Below, in pieces: positions 35,356 through 43,707 of a DNA stretch of 64,000 nt. Origin of the DNA: Rhodoferax sp. (GTDB lineage: Bacteria > Pseudomonadota > Gammaproteobacteria > Burkholderiales > Burkholderiaceae_C); NCBI GenBank assembly GCA_031291295.1, contig JARLJI010000080.1, positions 62,001 through 126,000 on the forward strand. Reading direction: 5' to 3'. A program made the position numbers and the translations under genes. The notes below the pieces were generated by a model. That model made no database searches. It saw only the letters and a list, made by a program, of their open reading frames with translations, and was not told the origin of the DNA. Position 1 is the first letter of the stretch. Each line of letters starts with the position of its first letter.

Positions 35356-36336
35356 ATGACTGATACTGCTGCTCTCCAGCCCGACCTTCTGCTCTCCGTA
35401 CGGGAGGTTTTCGGCATCGACTCCGACCTGACGGTGCCCGCATTCAGCGAGCGCGACGATCACGTGCCTGACATCGACATGGTCTATCGCTTCAACCCAG
35501 CCGTGACCCTCGCAATCCTCGCCGGCTTTACGCGCGACCGGCGCGTCATGGTGCAAGGTCTGCATGGCACTGGAAAGTCCACGCACATTGAGCAAGTGGC
35601 CGCACGGCTGAACTGGCCCTGTGTTCGCGTGAACCTTGACGGCCACATCAGTCGGCTCGACCTGGTCGGCAAGGATGCGGTCGTGCTGCGCGACGGCCAG
35701 CAGATCACCGAATTCCAGGAAGGCATCGTGCCTTGGGCCCTGCAACGCCCGGTTGCGCTGATCTTCGACGAGTACGACGCCGGCCGGCCGGACGTGATGT
35801 TCGTGATCCAGCGCATCCTCGAACGCGACGGCAAGTTCACGCTGATGGACCAGAATAAAGTGATCCGGCCGCACCCGCACTTTCGCCTGTTCGCAACCGC
35901 CAACACGGTGGGACTCGGCAATCTGAACGGTCTGTACCATGGTGCGCAACGCCTCAACCATGCGCAGATTGACCGCTGGAACATTGTCGCGTCTCTCAAC
36001 TACCTGCCGCGTGACGAGGAAGTGGCGATCGTGCAGGCGCGCGTGCCATCGCTCGTGAGCGCGGCGGGCACTTCGCTCGTGCAGGCGATGGTCGCCGTTG
36101 CCGACCTGACCCGCAAGGGTTTCGCGGCCGGCGACCTGTCGACCCTGATGTCACCACGCACCGTGATCACCTGGGCCGAGAATATCGAGATATTCCACGA
36201 TCCGGCCGTGGCATTCCGCCTCTCGTTCGTCAACAAATGTGACGAGGCCGAACGGCCGGTGGTCGCCGAGTACTTCCAGCGCTGCTTCGATCGCGAACTC
36301 GACGAGTCCTACCAGATCACCCACAAGGACTCTTGA
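35356..36336 (+). CDS. MoxR/CobS-like AAA ATPase
   Basis: A 326-residue AAA+ ATPase with Walker A GLHGTGKS at residues 68-75, Walker B LIFDEY at 135-140 and a sensor region FRLFATANTVG. An N-terminal segment of about 50 residues with VPDIDMVYRFNPAV matches the CobS subunit of aerobic cobaltochelatase. No cobN or other cobalamin gene is present. It is followed after four bases by a VWA-domain protein, the usual partner in MoxR-VWA chaperone pairs that load or activate metalloenzymes. It starts 13 bases after the IclR gene and may be cotranscribed with it. The client is unknown; Xsc or SoeABC are nearest. Confidence 0.78.
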   Translation: MTDTAALQPDLLLSVREVFGIDSDLTVPAFSERDDHVPDIDMVYRFNPAVTLAILAGFTRDRRVMVQGLHGTGKSTHIEQVAARLNWPCVRVNLDGHISRLDLVGKDAVVLRDGQQITEFQEGIVPWALQRPVALIFDEYDAGRPDVMFVIQRILERDGKFTLMDQNKVIRPHPHFRLFATANTVGLGNLNGLYHGAQRLNHAQIDRWNIVASLNYLPRDEEVAIVQARVPSLVSAAGTSLVQAMVAVADLTRKGFAAGDLSTLMSPRTVITWAENIEIFHDPAVAFRLSFVNKCDEAERPVVAEYFQRCFDRELDESYQITHKDS

Positions 36337-36340
36337 GGCG

Positions 36341-38062
36341 ATGAGCGAAACCCAGGCCAGGGTACGCCACCAGCAGCGCGTGGAAGAGCTCTGCGCCGCC
36401 GCAATCCGTGCGTTGAGCGGCGAGGCTGACTTACACTTTCGCGCACGCCGCCTGCACCGTGGGCGACGACCACTGCCCCTGTTTGCGCCGCATCTGCATC
36501 CTTCGCTGGACACCGATGATTTCAGTTCGTTCCGTGGTGCTGCGGACGGCCTGGCGCTGCGCCTTTCGAAAAGCGACGCCGCGCTGCATCGAAGCCTGTG
36601 CCCGTCCGATCCGGTCGAGCGGCTGGTGTTCGATCTGCTTGAACAGATTCGCGTCGAGGCGCTCGCGCCAGCCGACATGCCTGGCGTTGCACACAACCTG
36701 CGGCACCGCTTCGAGGCCTGGTCGCTCGCGTTTCACCATTCCGGCCTGACCGACAGCGCGCGCGGCATTTTGCTTTACACGCTGGCGCAGATTTGCCGTT
36801 CGCGCGTCACCGGTGAGCGGGTGCTTGAAGCGACCGAAGACCTGATGGAGGCGACGCGTGGCGCACTCGGCCCGCTGCTCGGACACGACCTTGCCGGCCT
36901 GCGCCGCACGCGCACAACGCAGGCCGCCTATGCGGTGCACGCGCTGGGCATTGCCCGCGCCGTCGGCGAGATGCTCCGTTCAGCGAGTGACGAGAGTGCC
37001 GCGCCACTCGCTGACGACGACGATGAGAACGTGCGCACCGCGTTCAGCCTTGTCATGGACACCGACAGCGAACTGTCCGAACGCGTTGAAACTGCGGTCT
37101 CCGGTCGCAGCCGCGTGCTTGAAGCGGCTGACGACGGCTACCGCGTCTTTACCACCGCCTATGACCGCGAATGCCTTGCCGCCACGCTGGTGCGCGCGGA
37201 GTTGCTGAAAGACTTTCGCACCCGGCTTGACGCCCGCATTGCTGGCCAGGGAGTCAACATTGCACGCCTGGCGCGCGAGCTGCGCGCGCTGCTCGCCGTG
37301 CCGGCCCGCGACGGGTGGGACGGCGACCAGGACGAAGGCTACATTGACGGCCGGCGTCTGGCCCTGCTTGTCGCCTCGCCTACTGAGCGGCGGCTGTTTC
37401 GCACTGAGCACATCGAGCCGACCGCGAACTGTGTGCTGAGTTTCCTGATCGATTGCTCGGGTTCAATGAGAACTCATATTGAATCGGTGGCAATGTTTGT
37501 CGACGTATTTGTGCGCGCGCTCGAACAGGCCGGCGTGGCCACCGAGGTGCTCGGCTTCACGACCGGCGCCTGGAACGGTGGTCTGGCACAGCGCGACTGG
37601 GTTCGCGCCAGCCGCCCCCAGCACCCTGGCCGACTCAACGAGGTTTGCCACATGGTGTTCAAGGATGCGGAAACACGCTGGCAGCGCGCCCGGCCCGATA
37701 TCGCAACCCTGCTCAAGGGCGACCTGTTCCGGGAAGGCATCGACGGCGAGGCCGTAGCTTGGGCTTGCCGACGGCTGGCGGGGCGTGGGGAAGACCGCAA
37801 GCTGCTGCTGGTGATTTCCGACGGCTCGCCGATGGACAGCGCAACCAACCTGGCGAATGACGCGCACTACCTGGATCACCATTTGCGCGACGTGGTGCAG
37901 AGCGTCGAATCCACCCGCCAGATTGAGATCCTCGGTGTGGGGGTCGGCCTCGACCTGAGCCCCTACTACAGTCGCAGCCATGTGCTTGACCTGGCCGGAT
38001 CGACGGGCAACCAGGTGTTTCGCGAGCTGATCGATTTGATCGCGGGGCACGGAAGGCGCTGA
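36341..38062 (+). CDS. CobT-like protein with C-terminal VWA domain
   Basis: A 573-residue protein. The C-terminal von Willebrand A domain begins near residue 365 with the metal-site motif D371-C-S-G-S (LIDCSGSM), and LLVISDGSPMDSATN supplies further ligands. The middle part has an acidic stretch (ADDDDENVRT) as in CobT. It forms a pair with the preceding AAA ATPase. CobT of cobaltochelatase has the same order, but no CobN is present, so a general metal-insertion or remodelling role is more likely than cobalamin synthesis. The ATG at 36341 follows TTGAGGCG; frames starting upstream overlap the ATPase gene. Confidence 0.78.
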   Translation: MSETQARVRHQQRVEELCAAAIRALSGEADLHFRARRLHRGRRPLPLFAPHLHPSLDTDDFSSFRGAADGLALRLSKSDAALHRSLCPSDPVERLVFDLLEQIRVEALAPADMPGVAHNLRHRFEAWSLAFHHSGLTDSARGILLYTLAQICRSRVTGERVLEATEDLMEATRGALGPLLGHDLAGLRRTRTTQAAYAVHALGIARAVGEMLRSASDESAAPLADDDDENVRTAFSLVMDTDSELSERVETAVSGRSRVLEAADDGYRVFTTAYDRECLAATLVRAELLKDFRTRLDARIAGQGVNIARLARELRALLAVPARDGWDGDQDEGYIDGRRLALLVASPTERRLFRTEHIEPTANCVLSFLIDCSGSMRTHIESVAMFVDVFVRALEQAGVATEVLGFTTGAWNGGLAQRDWVRASRPQHPGRLNEVCHMVFKDAETRWQRARPDIATLLKGDLFREGIDGEAVAWACRRLAGRGEDRKLLLVISDGSPMDSATNLANDAHYLDHHLRDVVQSVESTRQIEILGVGVGLDLSPYYSRSHVLDLAGSTGNQVFRELIDLIAGHGRR

Positions 38063-38065
38063 GCC

Positions 38066-38090
38066 GCCGCGCCGGTCAAGCCGGCGCGGC
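38066..38090 (+). terminator. Hairpin after the CobT-like gene
   Basis: GCCGCGCCGG (38066-38075) and CCGGCGCGGC (38081-38090) are perfect complements around a five-base loop, four bases after the stop codon. No T run follows, so it is a terminator-like structure of uncertain strength. Confidence 0.5.
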
Positions 38091-38111
38091 CACCGCTTGA
38101 CAAGATGCGTC

Positions 38112-38132
38112 GGGACACCCAAAGTGTGTCCC
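38112..38132. promoter_or_regulatory. Candidate SauR operator in front of sauR
   Basis: GGGACAC (38112-38118) and GTGTCCC (38126-38132) form a perfect inverted repeat with a seven-base spacer. TTGACA lies upstream at 38097-38102 and TATACT immediately downstream at 38134-38139. The arrangement would let the IclR protein control its own gene. Confidence 0.5.
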
Positions 38133-38189
38133 ATATACTAAAACGCTGATCCAATTTCTGAAACAATTCAGCAACGCTCGCGAAACCTC

Positions 38190-39002
38190 ATGGACTCCAC
38201 TCTCGCTAAAGGCTTGGCCGTGATCGAATGGCTGGCGCGGCAACAGCGTGACTGCCGCGTGACCGATGTTGCGCAGGCCTTCGGTTTGGCGCGCAGCAAC
38301 GCGCACCGCACCTTGCAAACGCTGGTTGAGTGCGGCTGGGCTGTGCAGGATGGTACTACCAGCGCCTACCGGGCCAGCCTGCGGCTATTCGAGCTCGGTA
38401 CGCTGATCAGCGACGCCGCCGACATCAAGACCCTGGTGCGACCGCATCTTGCGGCGCTCGCGCGTGCGACCGGCGAAACCATTCATCTCGCGACGCTGGA
38501 AGGCGCTGAAATTGTCTATCTCGACAAGTTCGACAGTCCGTTGCCGGTTGCGGCTTACTCACGCATCGGTGGGAGGGCGCCAGCGTATTGCGCGGCCTCG
38601 GGCAAGGCCTTGCTTGCCGCGGCGCAGCTCGACGTGCCCGCGCTGCGACAGCTGCTCGGCGCCCTGGTAGCGCACACGCCGAACAGCCTCACCGATATCG
38701 ACGCGCTGCACGCTGATCTGCAGCGCACGCGCACGCGCGGCTACGCCGTGAACCGCGAAGAATGGCGCCGTGGCGTGTGCGGCCTGGGCGTGCCGATATT
38801 CGACGCACGCGACGAAGCCGTCGCCGCTGTCGGCATGAGCGTTCCCTCGATTCGCTTTGCACACCCCCAGACTCGCGCTTTTGCCGAGCAACTCATGGCC
38901 TGTGCCCGCGATGCCAGCACCACGCTGGGTTACCGAAACAAGCACGGCGCTCGGGTCCGCTTGCCGGCTTCGGCCAGCCAGACACACGACGAAGTGGCTT
39001 GA
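38190..39002 (+). CDS. sauR: IclR-family regulator of the sulfoacetate genes
   Basis: A 270-residue IclR-type regulator with the winged helix-turn-helix near the N-terminus (CRVTDVAQAFGLARSNAHRT) and the effector domain (GGRAPAYCAASGKALLA). It precedes sauU, sauS and sauT on the same strand. In Cupriavidus necator the sulfoacetate genes are sauRSTU with an IclR regulator, so identity follows from the set. It differs from the other two IclR proteins in the recognition helix, in agreement with a different operator. Confidence 0.8.
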   Translation: MDSTLAKGLAVIEWLARQQRDCRVTDVAQAFGLARSNAHRTLQTLVECGWAVQDGTTSAYRASLRLFELGTLISDAADIKTLVRPHLAALARATGETIHLATLEGAEIVYLDKFDSPLPVAAYSRIGGRAPAYCAASGKALLAAAQLDVPALRQLLGALVAHTPNSLTDIDALHADLQRTRTRGYAVNREEWRRGVCGLGVPIFDARDEAVAAVGMSVPSIRFAHPQTRAFAEQLMACARDASTTLGYRNKHGARVRLPASASQTHDEVA

Positions 39003-39329
39003 GGCGATAGGCGTCCCTTGGCGCGCTAGGCCCCAGCCTGATTGCGGCAGCCAATACAGCGGCCTATCGCGCTAACCTGCGTTGGCGACAGCCGTCCTGG
39101 AACAGCAGGCGGGCGAGAGCACACCCGCTCCTCGTGCCCGGGCCGCCATCGGAGCCCCGCAGCCACAGCCCCCGCTTTTTACATCTCTTAACGAGAGCTA
39201 CGGGTAACTCCCATTGATTCGCGGTAAAGCAGGTTTTAATCTTTGTTCCATATATACATACGTCGTTCTATTAATTAGAATAACAATGATAATGCCAAGT
39301 CAGGCGCCCCACCACCACAAGGAGACTGC
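39003..39329. other. 327-base intergenic region between sauR and sauU
   Basis: No credible gene is present. The left part has GCGATAGG (39004-39011) and CCTATCGC (39063-39070), a wide inverted repeat. The right 100 bases are AT-rich and hold the sauU promoter elements. TGTTCCATATA at 39244-39254 resembles TGTCCCATATA at 38127-38137 ahead of sauR. Confidence 0.6.
39253..39281 (+). promoter_or_regulatory. Probable sauU promoter with overlapping inverted repeat
   Basis: TATACA (39253-39258) and TAGAAT (39276-39281) are 17 bases apart. The inverted repeat TTCTA-N5-TAGAA (39266-39280) covers the -10 box and is a candidate regulator site. The sauU start codon follows 49 bases later behind AAGGAG. 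Confidence 0.45.
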
Positions 39330-40619
39330 ATGAAGCGAATGTTCAAGGTCCGGCATTTAATTCTGGCGATCATGTGCCTGCTGTATTTCATCGCCTACAT
39401 CGATCGCGTCAACATTTCGGTGGCCGCGCCCTTCATCCGCAAGGAGTTCAGCCTGACGCCAACCGAACTCGGTGTCGTCTTCTCCGCGTTCGCATTCCCC
39501 TATGCCGCGCTGCAAATCGTTGGCGGCTGGTGCGCCGACAAATTCGGCCCACGTCTCGTGCTGGCCGTACTCAGCATCATCTGGGCGATAGCGACTTTCC
39601 TTTGCGGCTTCGCATGGAGCTTGACCTCTCTCTTGCTCTTTCGCTTCGTACTCGGCATAGGCGAAGGCGGCGCATTCCCGACCGCCACGCGCGCATTCAC
39701 GTTCTGGCTGCCGGCCACCGAGCGCGGATTCGCGCAGGGCATCACGCACAGTTTCGCGCGTCTGGGCGGCGCGGCAGCGCCGCCGATCGTGATCGGCATC
39801 GTCGCGCTGTATGGCTGGCGTGAATCGTTCATCGCGCTTGGCGCACTCAGTCTGCTCTGGACTGCGCTTTATGTCTGGTTCTTTCGCAACACGCCGACCG
39901 AGCACAAATGGGTTACCCAGGCCGAGTTGAAGGAAATCGGCGTTGACACTGCACGGATGAAGTCCACATCCAAAGGCAAGACGCCCTGGGCTGAAATGAT
40001 TCGCAAGATGTGGCTGGTGACCTTCGTCGACTTCTGCTATGGCTGGTCGCTGTGGGTATTCCTGACCTGGCTCCCTTCCTATCTGAAGGACGCACGAGGC
40101 TTCGACCTTAAGCACCTTGCGATCTTCGCCTCGCTGCCGCTGCTTGCAGGTGTGGTCGGCGACACGCTGGGTGGGGTCGTCTCCGACGCAATCTACAAGC
40201 GCACCGGTAACCTGAAGATCGCCCGCCGCGCGATGCTGGTGCTCGGCCTCGGCGGTTCGCTGGTTTTCATTCTGCCGGTGGTCGGAACGCAAGACCCAAT
40301 GATGGCGGTTGCCCTGCTCTCGGCATCATTTTTCTTCCTGGAATTGACTAACGCAGTGTTGTGGAGCTTGCCGATGGACATTGCCGGCGCCTACGCCGGC
40401 ACGGCTGGCGGCATGATGAACACCGGTTTCGGCGTGGCAGGCATGATTTCGCCGATCGTCTTCGGCTTCCTGATCCAGACCACCGGCAGCTACCAGGTTC
40501 CATTCGCAGTCTCCGCGATCCTGCTCGTCATCGGCATCATCGGCTCGTTGTTCATAGACCCAACGCGCAAGGTGGGCGACCCTCCCGCGGTGCCAAAAAT
40601 CGCAGCCCCAGTCCGGTGA
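39330..40619 (+). CDS. sauU: MFS transporter of the anion:cation symporter type, sulfoacetate importer
   Basis: A 429-residue transporter with twelve membrane segments. IAYIDRVNISVAAPFIRKEF in the first segment and FPTATRAFTFWLPATERGFA are typical of the ACS family, which imports organic anions such as hexuronates and phthalate. It stands directly ahead of sauS and sauT. SauU of C. necator is a major facilitator protein for sulfoacetate. The ATG has a strong AAGGAG eight bases upstream. Confidence 0.82.
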   Translation: MKRMFKVRHLILAIMCLLYFIAYIDRVNISVAAPFIRKEFSLTPTELGVVFSAFAFPYAALQIVGGWCADKFGPRLVLAVLSIIWAIATFLCGFAWSLTSLLLFRFVLGIGEGGAFPTATRAFTFWLPATERGFAQGITHSFARLGGAAAPPIVIGIVALYGWRESFIALGALSLLWTALYVWFFRNTPTEHKWVTQAELKEIGVDTARMKSTSKGKTPWAEMIRKMWLVTFVDFCYGWSLWVFLTWLPSYLKDARGFDLKHLAIFASLPLLAGVVGDTLGGVVSDAIYKRTGNLKIARRAMLVLGLGGSLVFILPVVGTQDPMMAVALLSASFFFLELTNAVLWSLPMDIAGAYAGTAGGMMNTGFGVAGMISPIVFGFLIQTTGSYQVPFAVSAILLVIGIIGSLFIDPTRKVGDPPAVPKIAAPVR

Positions 40620-40701
40620 GCGTCATGACGCCCGTAGCAACTCGCCTCGGCGACCACCGAATCGATAGACCACACACAACCGCATCATGAGGTAACTGAA
40701 A

Positions 40702-42162
40702 ATGGAACAACACCACGAGGACCGGAGCGGTTCATCCGCCGCACCGACACCGATCGCGGCGCTGGTCGCACGCGCCCGCACGGCGCAGCGCATCTATGAG
40801 ACCTGGTCGCAAGCGCAGGTCGACCTGGCGGTCGTCGCCGCGGGCTGGGCGATTATCGAACCGGCACGCAACCGCGAGCTCGCCGAGATGGCAGTTGCCG
40901 ATACCGGCGTAGGCAACGTCGAGGACAAGGTGCGCAAGAACCACCGCAAGACCTTCGGGCTGCTGCGCGACCTGCGCGGCGCGCGCTCGGTCGGCGTAAT
41001 CGCCGAAGATCCGGCGCGCGGTCTGGTCGAGATCGCGCGGCCGGTGGGCGTGGTGTGCGCCATCACGCCCTCGACCAACCCGGGCGCAACGCCAGCCAAC
41101 AAGATCATCAACGCGCTCAAAGGCCGCAACGCAGTGATCGTCGCACCCTCGCCCAAGGGCTGGTCCACGGCCGCGCGGCTGATCGAATTCATCCATGCGC
41201 AGCTCGACCGCATCGGCGCACCGCGCGACCTGGTGCAGCTGCTGCCCGCGCCGGTCAACAAGCAGGCGACGGCCGAACTGATGCAGCTGTGCGATTTGGT
41301 GGTGGCCACCGGCTCGCAGGCCAATGTGCGCGCAGCCTATGCGAGCGGCACACCCGCCTTTGGCGTGGGTGCCGGCAACGTGGCCGGCATCGTTGACGAA
41401 ACCGCCGACGTGACGCTGGCCGCCGAGCGCATCGTCCGCTCCAAGACCTTCGACAACGCCACCAGTTGCTCGTCCGAGAACAGTCTGGTGGTCGTCGATG
41501 CGGTGCGCGCTTCGCTGCTCGACGCGCTCGAGGCGCGCGGCGCAGTGCTGCTTGACGCAGCGCAGAAGGCGACACTGCAGGCGCTGATGTGGCCCGAAGG
41601 CAAGCTGTCGGCCGCGGTGATCGGCAAATCGGCGCGGGTGATCGCGGAGCGCGCTGCCGCACTCGATGCGACTGGGCGCGACGCCTGGCTTGCGATCGCG
41701 CAGCGCAACCCGCGCATCCTCATGGTGGCCGAAGACGGTGTGGGCCACGAGCATCCGTTTTCCGGCGAGAAGCTGAGCCCGGTGCTGGCGATCTACGCCG
41801 CGCGCGACTTCGATGAAGCGGCGCTCATCGTCAACCGCATCTATGCCTACGAAGGCGCGGGCCACTCGGTCGGGCTGCACAGCGCCCGGCCCGAGCGCGC
41901 ACTGCAGCTGGGGCTCACGCTGCCGGTCTCACGCGTGATCGTCGACCAGGCGCATTGCATCGCGACCGGTGGCAGCTTCGACAATGGTCTGCCCTTCTCG
42001 CTCTCGATGGGTTGCGGCACCTGGGGCAAGAACAATTTCTCCGATAACATGAACTATCGCCACTACCTGAACATCACGCGGGTCTCTCGCCCGATCCCTG
42101 AACGCGTGCCGAGCGAGCATGAGATCTTTGGCGAATTCTTCGACCAGTTTGGTGCGCCATGA
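40702..42162 (+). CDS. sauS: Acylating sulfoacetaldehyde dehydrogenase
   Basis: A 486-residue CoA-acylating aldehyde dehydrogenase. The catalytic cysteine is C256 in FDNATSCSSENS, and ITPSTNPGATPANKI around residue 125 is the cofactor region of this branch (relatives: EutE, PduP, AdhE N-domain). In the sulfoacetate pathway it reduces sulfoacetyl-CoA with NADPH to sulfoacetaldehyde, the substrate of Xsc. It overlaps the CoA ligase gene by ATGA, so the two steps are translationally coupled. From sequence alone other short aldehydes are possible; the ligase and transporter decide. Confidence 0.85.
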   Translation: MEQHHEDRSGSSAAPTPIAALVARARTAQRIYETWSQAQVDLAVVAAGWAIIEPARNRELAEMAVADTGVGNVEDKVRKNHRKTFGLLRDLRGARSVGVIAEDPARGLVEIARPVGVVCAITPSTNPGATPANKIINALKGRNAVIVAPSPKGWSTAARLIEFIHAQLDRIGAPRDLVQLLPAPVNKQATAELMQLCDLVVATGSQANVRAAYASGTPAFGVGAGNVAGIVDETADVTLAAERIVRSKTFDNATSCSSENSLVVVDAVRASLLDALEARGAVLLDAAQKATLQALMWPEGKLSAAVIGKSARVIAERAAALDATGRDAWLAIAQRNPRILMVAEDGVGHEHPFSGEKLSPVLAIYAARDFDEAALIVNRIYAYEGAGHSVGLHSARPERALQLGLTLPVSRVIVDQAHCIATGGSFDNGLPFSLSMGCGTWGKNNFSDNMNYRHYLNITRVSRPIPERVPSEHEIFGEFFDQFGAP

Positions 42163-43676
42163 GCGCCCCGGCACTGACCACTGTTCGGGACCTTATCGAA
42201 TACCAGGCGCGCACGCGCCCGCACGCCGTGTTCGCGCTGGCCACCGAGACCGGGCAAACCCTCAACTTCGGTGAACTTGCGCACTCCTGCCGCCACGTCA
42301 CCGCGCTGCTGAAAGCCCACAGCGCGCAGTTGGGCGATACGGTGTCGCTGGTCATGCCCAATGGCTTGCAGACCATCCGGCTACTGCTCGGCGCGATGCA
42401 CGGCGGCTTTACCGTCAACCCGGTGAACCTGCTGTCCCAGCCCGAGCAGATGCGCTATGTGTTGACGCATTCGGACTGTAGCGTGGTGTGCGTCGCACCT
42501 GAGTGGGAGCAGCGGGTGCGCCATCTGCTCACCACCGTCGAGCGCCCGGTAACAGTGATGGTTTGCGACCCGAACACCAGCACACTGCCTGACATTGCAG
42601 AACTCGACGCTGGGGGCGTCCCGCCCGCACCCGACGCTGTGGCGTTGCTGATGTACACGTCGGGTACAACCGGCGTGCCCAAGGGGGTGATGTTGACGCA
42701 GGCCAACCTGGCCGCGAACGCGCAGGCCATCGGCACCGAGCATGCGCTCAGCCACGACGATCGCGTGCTCGCGGTGCTGCCGCTGTACCACATCAACGCG
42801 TTCGCGGTGACGATGCTGGCGCCTCTCGCCACGGGTGGCAGCCTCGCGGTGCCGCCGAAGTTCTCGGCCGCGCGCTTCTGGAATCAAGCGTCGGCGACGC
42901 AATGCACCTGGATCAACGTCGTGCCGACGATGATCTCGTACCTGCTCGAAGGCGACACACCAGCGCACGCCCAGACCGAACGCATCCGCTTTTGCCGCTC
43001 GGCATCGGCCGCGCTGCCGCCCGAACACCACCGCGCGTTCGAGGACAAGTTCGGCATCGGGATCATCGAAACGATGGGTTTGACCGAAACCGCCGCACCG
43101 TCATTTTCGAATCCATTGGACAGCTCGCGACGCAAGCTCGGCTCGGTCGGCCGGGCCTCCGGTTGCGAAGCAGGGGTCGTCGACGCAAGCCTCACGCCGG
43201 TGCCCATCGGTACTACCGGCGAACTCGTCATCCGAGGCCCGAACGTGATGCTGGGCTATTACAAAAATATCGAGGCCACGCGCGCAAGCTTCACCCCTGA
43301 CGGGTGGCTTCGCACCGGCGACCTCGGACATGTTGATGCCGACGGCTTTTTCTTCGTCACCGGCCGCATCAAAGAGTTGATCATCAAGGGCGGCGAGAAC
43401 ATCGCGCCGCGCGAGATTGATGAGGCGCTGCTGGCCCACCCTGCCGTGCTCGAGGCCGCGGCTGTCGGCATTCCCGACAAGCACTATGGCCAGGAGATTA
43501 TGGTGTGCGTGGTGCTCCGTGAGGGCGCGGTGTGCAACGAAGACCAGTTGCGCGACTTCTGCGCCCTGCACCTCGGGCATTTCAAGACGCCAAAGGTGCT
43601 GCGCTTCGTCGGCGAACTGCCACGCGGCCCGTCGGGCAAAGTGCAGCGCTTGAAGCTGCTGGAGTTACCTGGCTGA
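42159..43676 (+). CDS. sauT: Sulfoacetate-CoA ligase (AMP-forming)
   Basis: A 505-residue acyl-CoA synthetase with TSGTTG at residues 167-172, ETMGLTETAAP as the adenylate motif, GWLRTGDLGHVDADGF and the catalytic lysine K494 in PRGPSGKVQRLKLLE. It activates sulfoacetate with ATP and CoA; SauS then reduces the product. The order sauU, sauS, sauT with an ATGA overlap is a compact operon. The family also contains malonate, crotonobetaine and oxalate ligases, so the name depends on the neighbours. Confidence 0.84.
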   Translation: MSAPALTTVRDLIEYQARTRPHAVFALATETGQTLNFGELAHSCRHVTALLKAHSAQLGDTVSLVMPNGLQTIRLLLGAMHGGFTVNPVNLLSQPEQMRYVLTHSDCSVVCVAPEWEQRVRHLLTTVERPVTVMVCDPNTSTLPDIAELDAGGVPPAPDAVALLMYTSGTTGVPKGVMLTQANLAANAQAIGTEHALSHDDRVLAVLPLYHINAFAVTMLAPLATGGSLAVPPKFSAARFWNQASATQCTWINVVPTMISYLLEGDTPAHAQTERIRFCRSASAALPPEHHRAFEDKFGIGIIETMGLTETAAPSFSNPLDSSRRKLGSVGRASGCEAGVVDASLTPVPIGTTGELVIRGPNVMLGYYKNIEATRASFTPDGWLRTGDLGHVDADGFFFVTGRIKELIIKGGENIAPREIDEALLAHPAVLEAAAVGIPDKHYGQEIMVCVVLREGAVCNEDQLRDFCALHLGHFKTPKVLRFVGELPRGPSGKVQRLKLLELPG

Positions 43677-43707
43677 TGCAATCGAGAAAGACGACGGCCA
43701 GCAGGAG

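Noticed and set aside
35356..38062. Aerobic cobaltochelatase CobST for cobalamin synthesis
   Set aside because: The large subunit CobN and all other cob genes are missing from the window, and the neighbours are sulfonate genes.
40702..42162. EutE/PduP-type acetaldehyde or propionaldehyde dehydrogenase
   Set aside because: No microcompartment or diol/ethanolamine genes, and the gene overlaps an acyl-CoA ligase behind an anion transporter, the sau arrangement.
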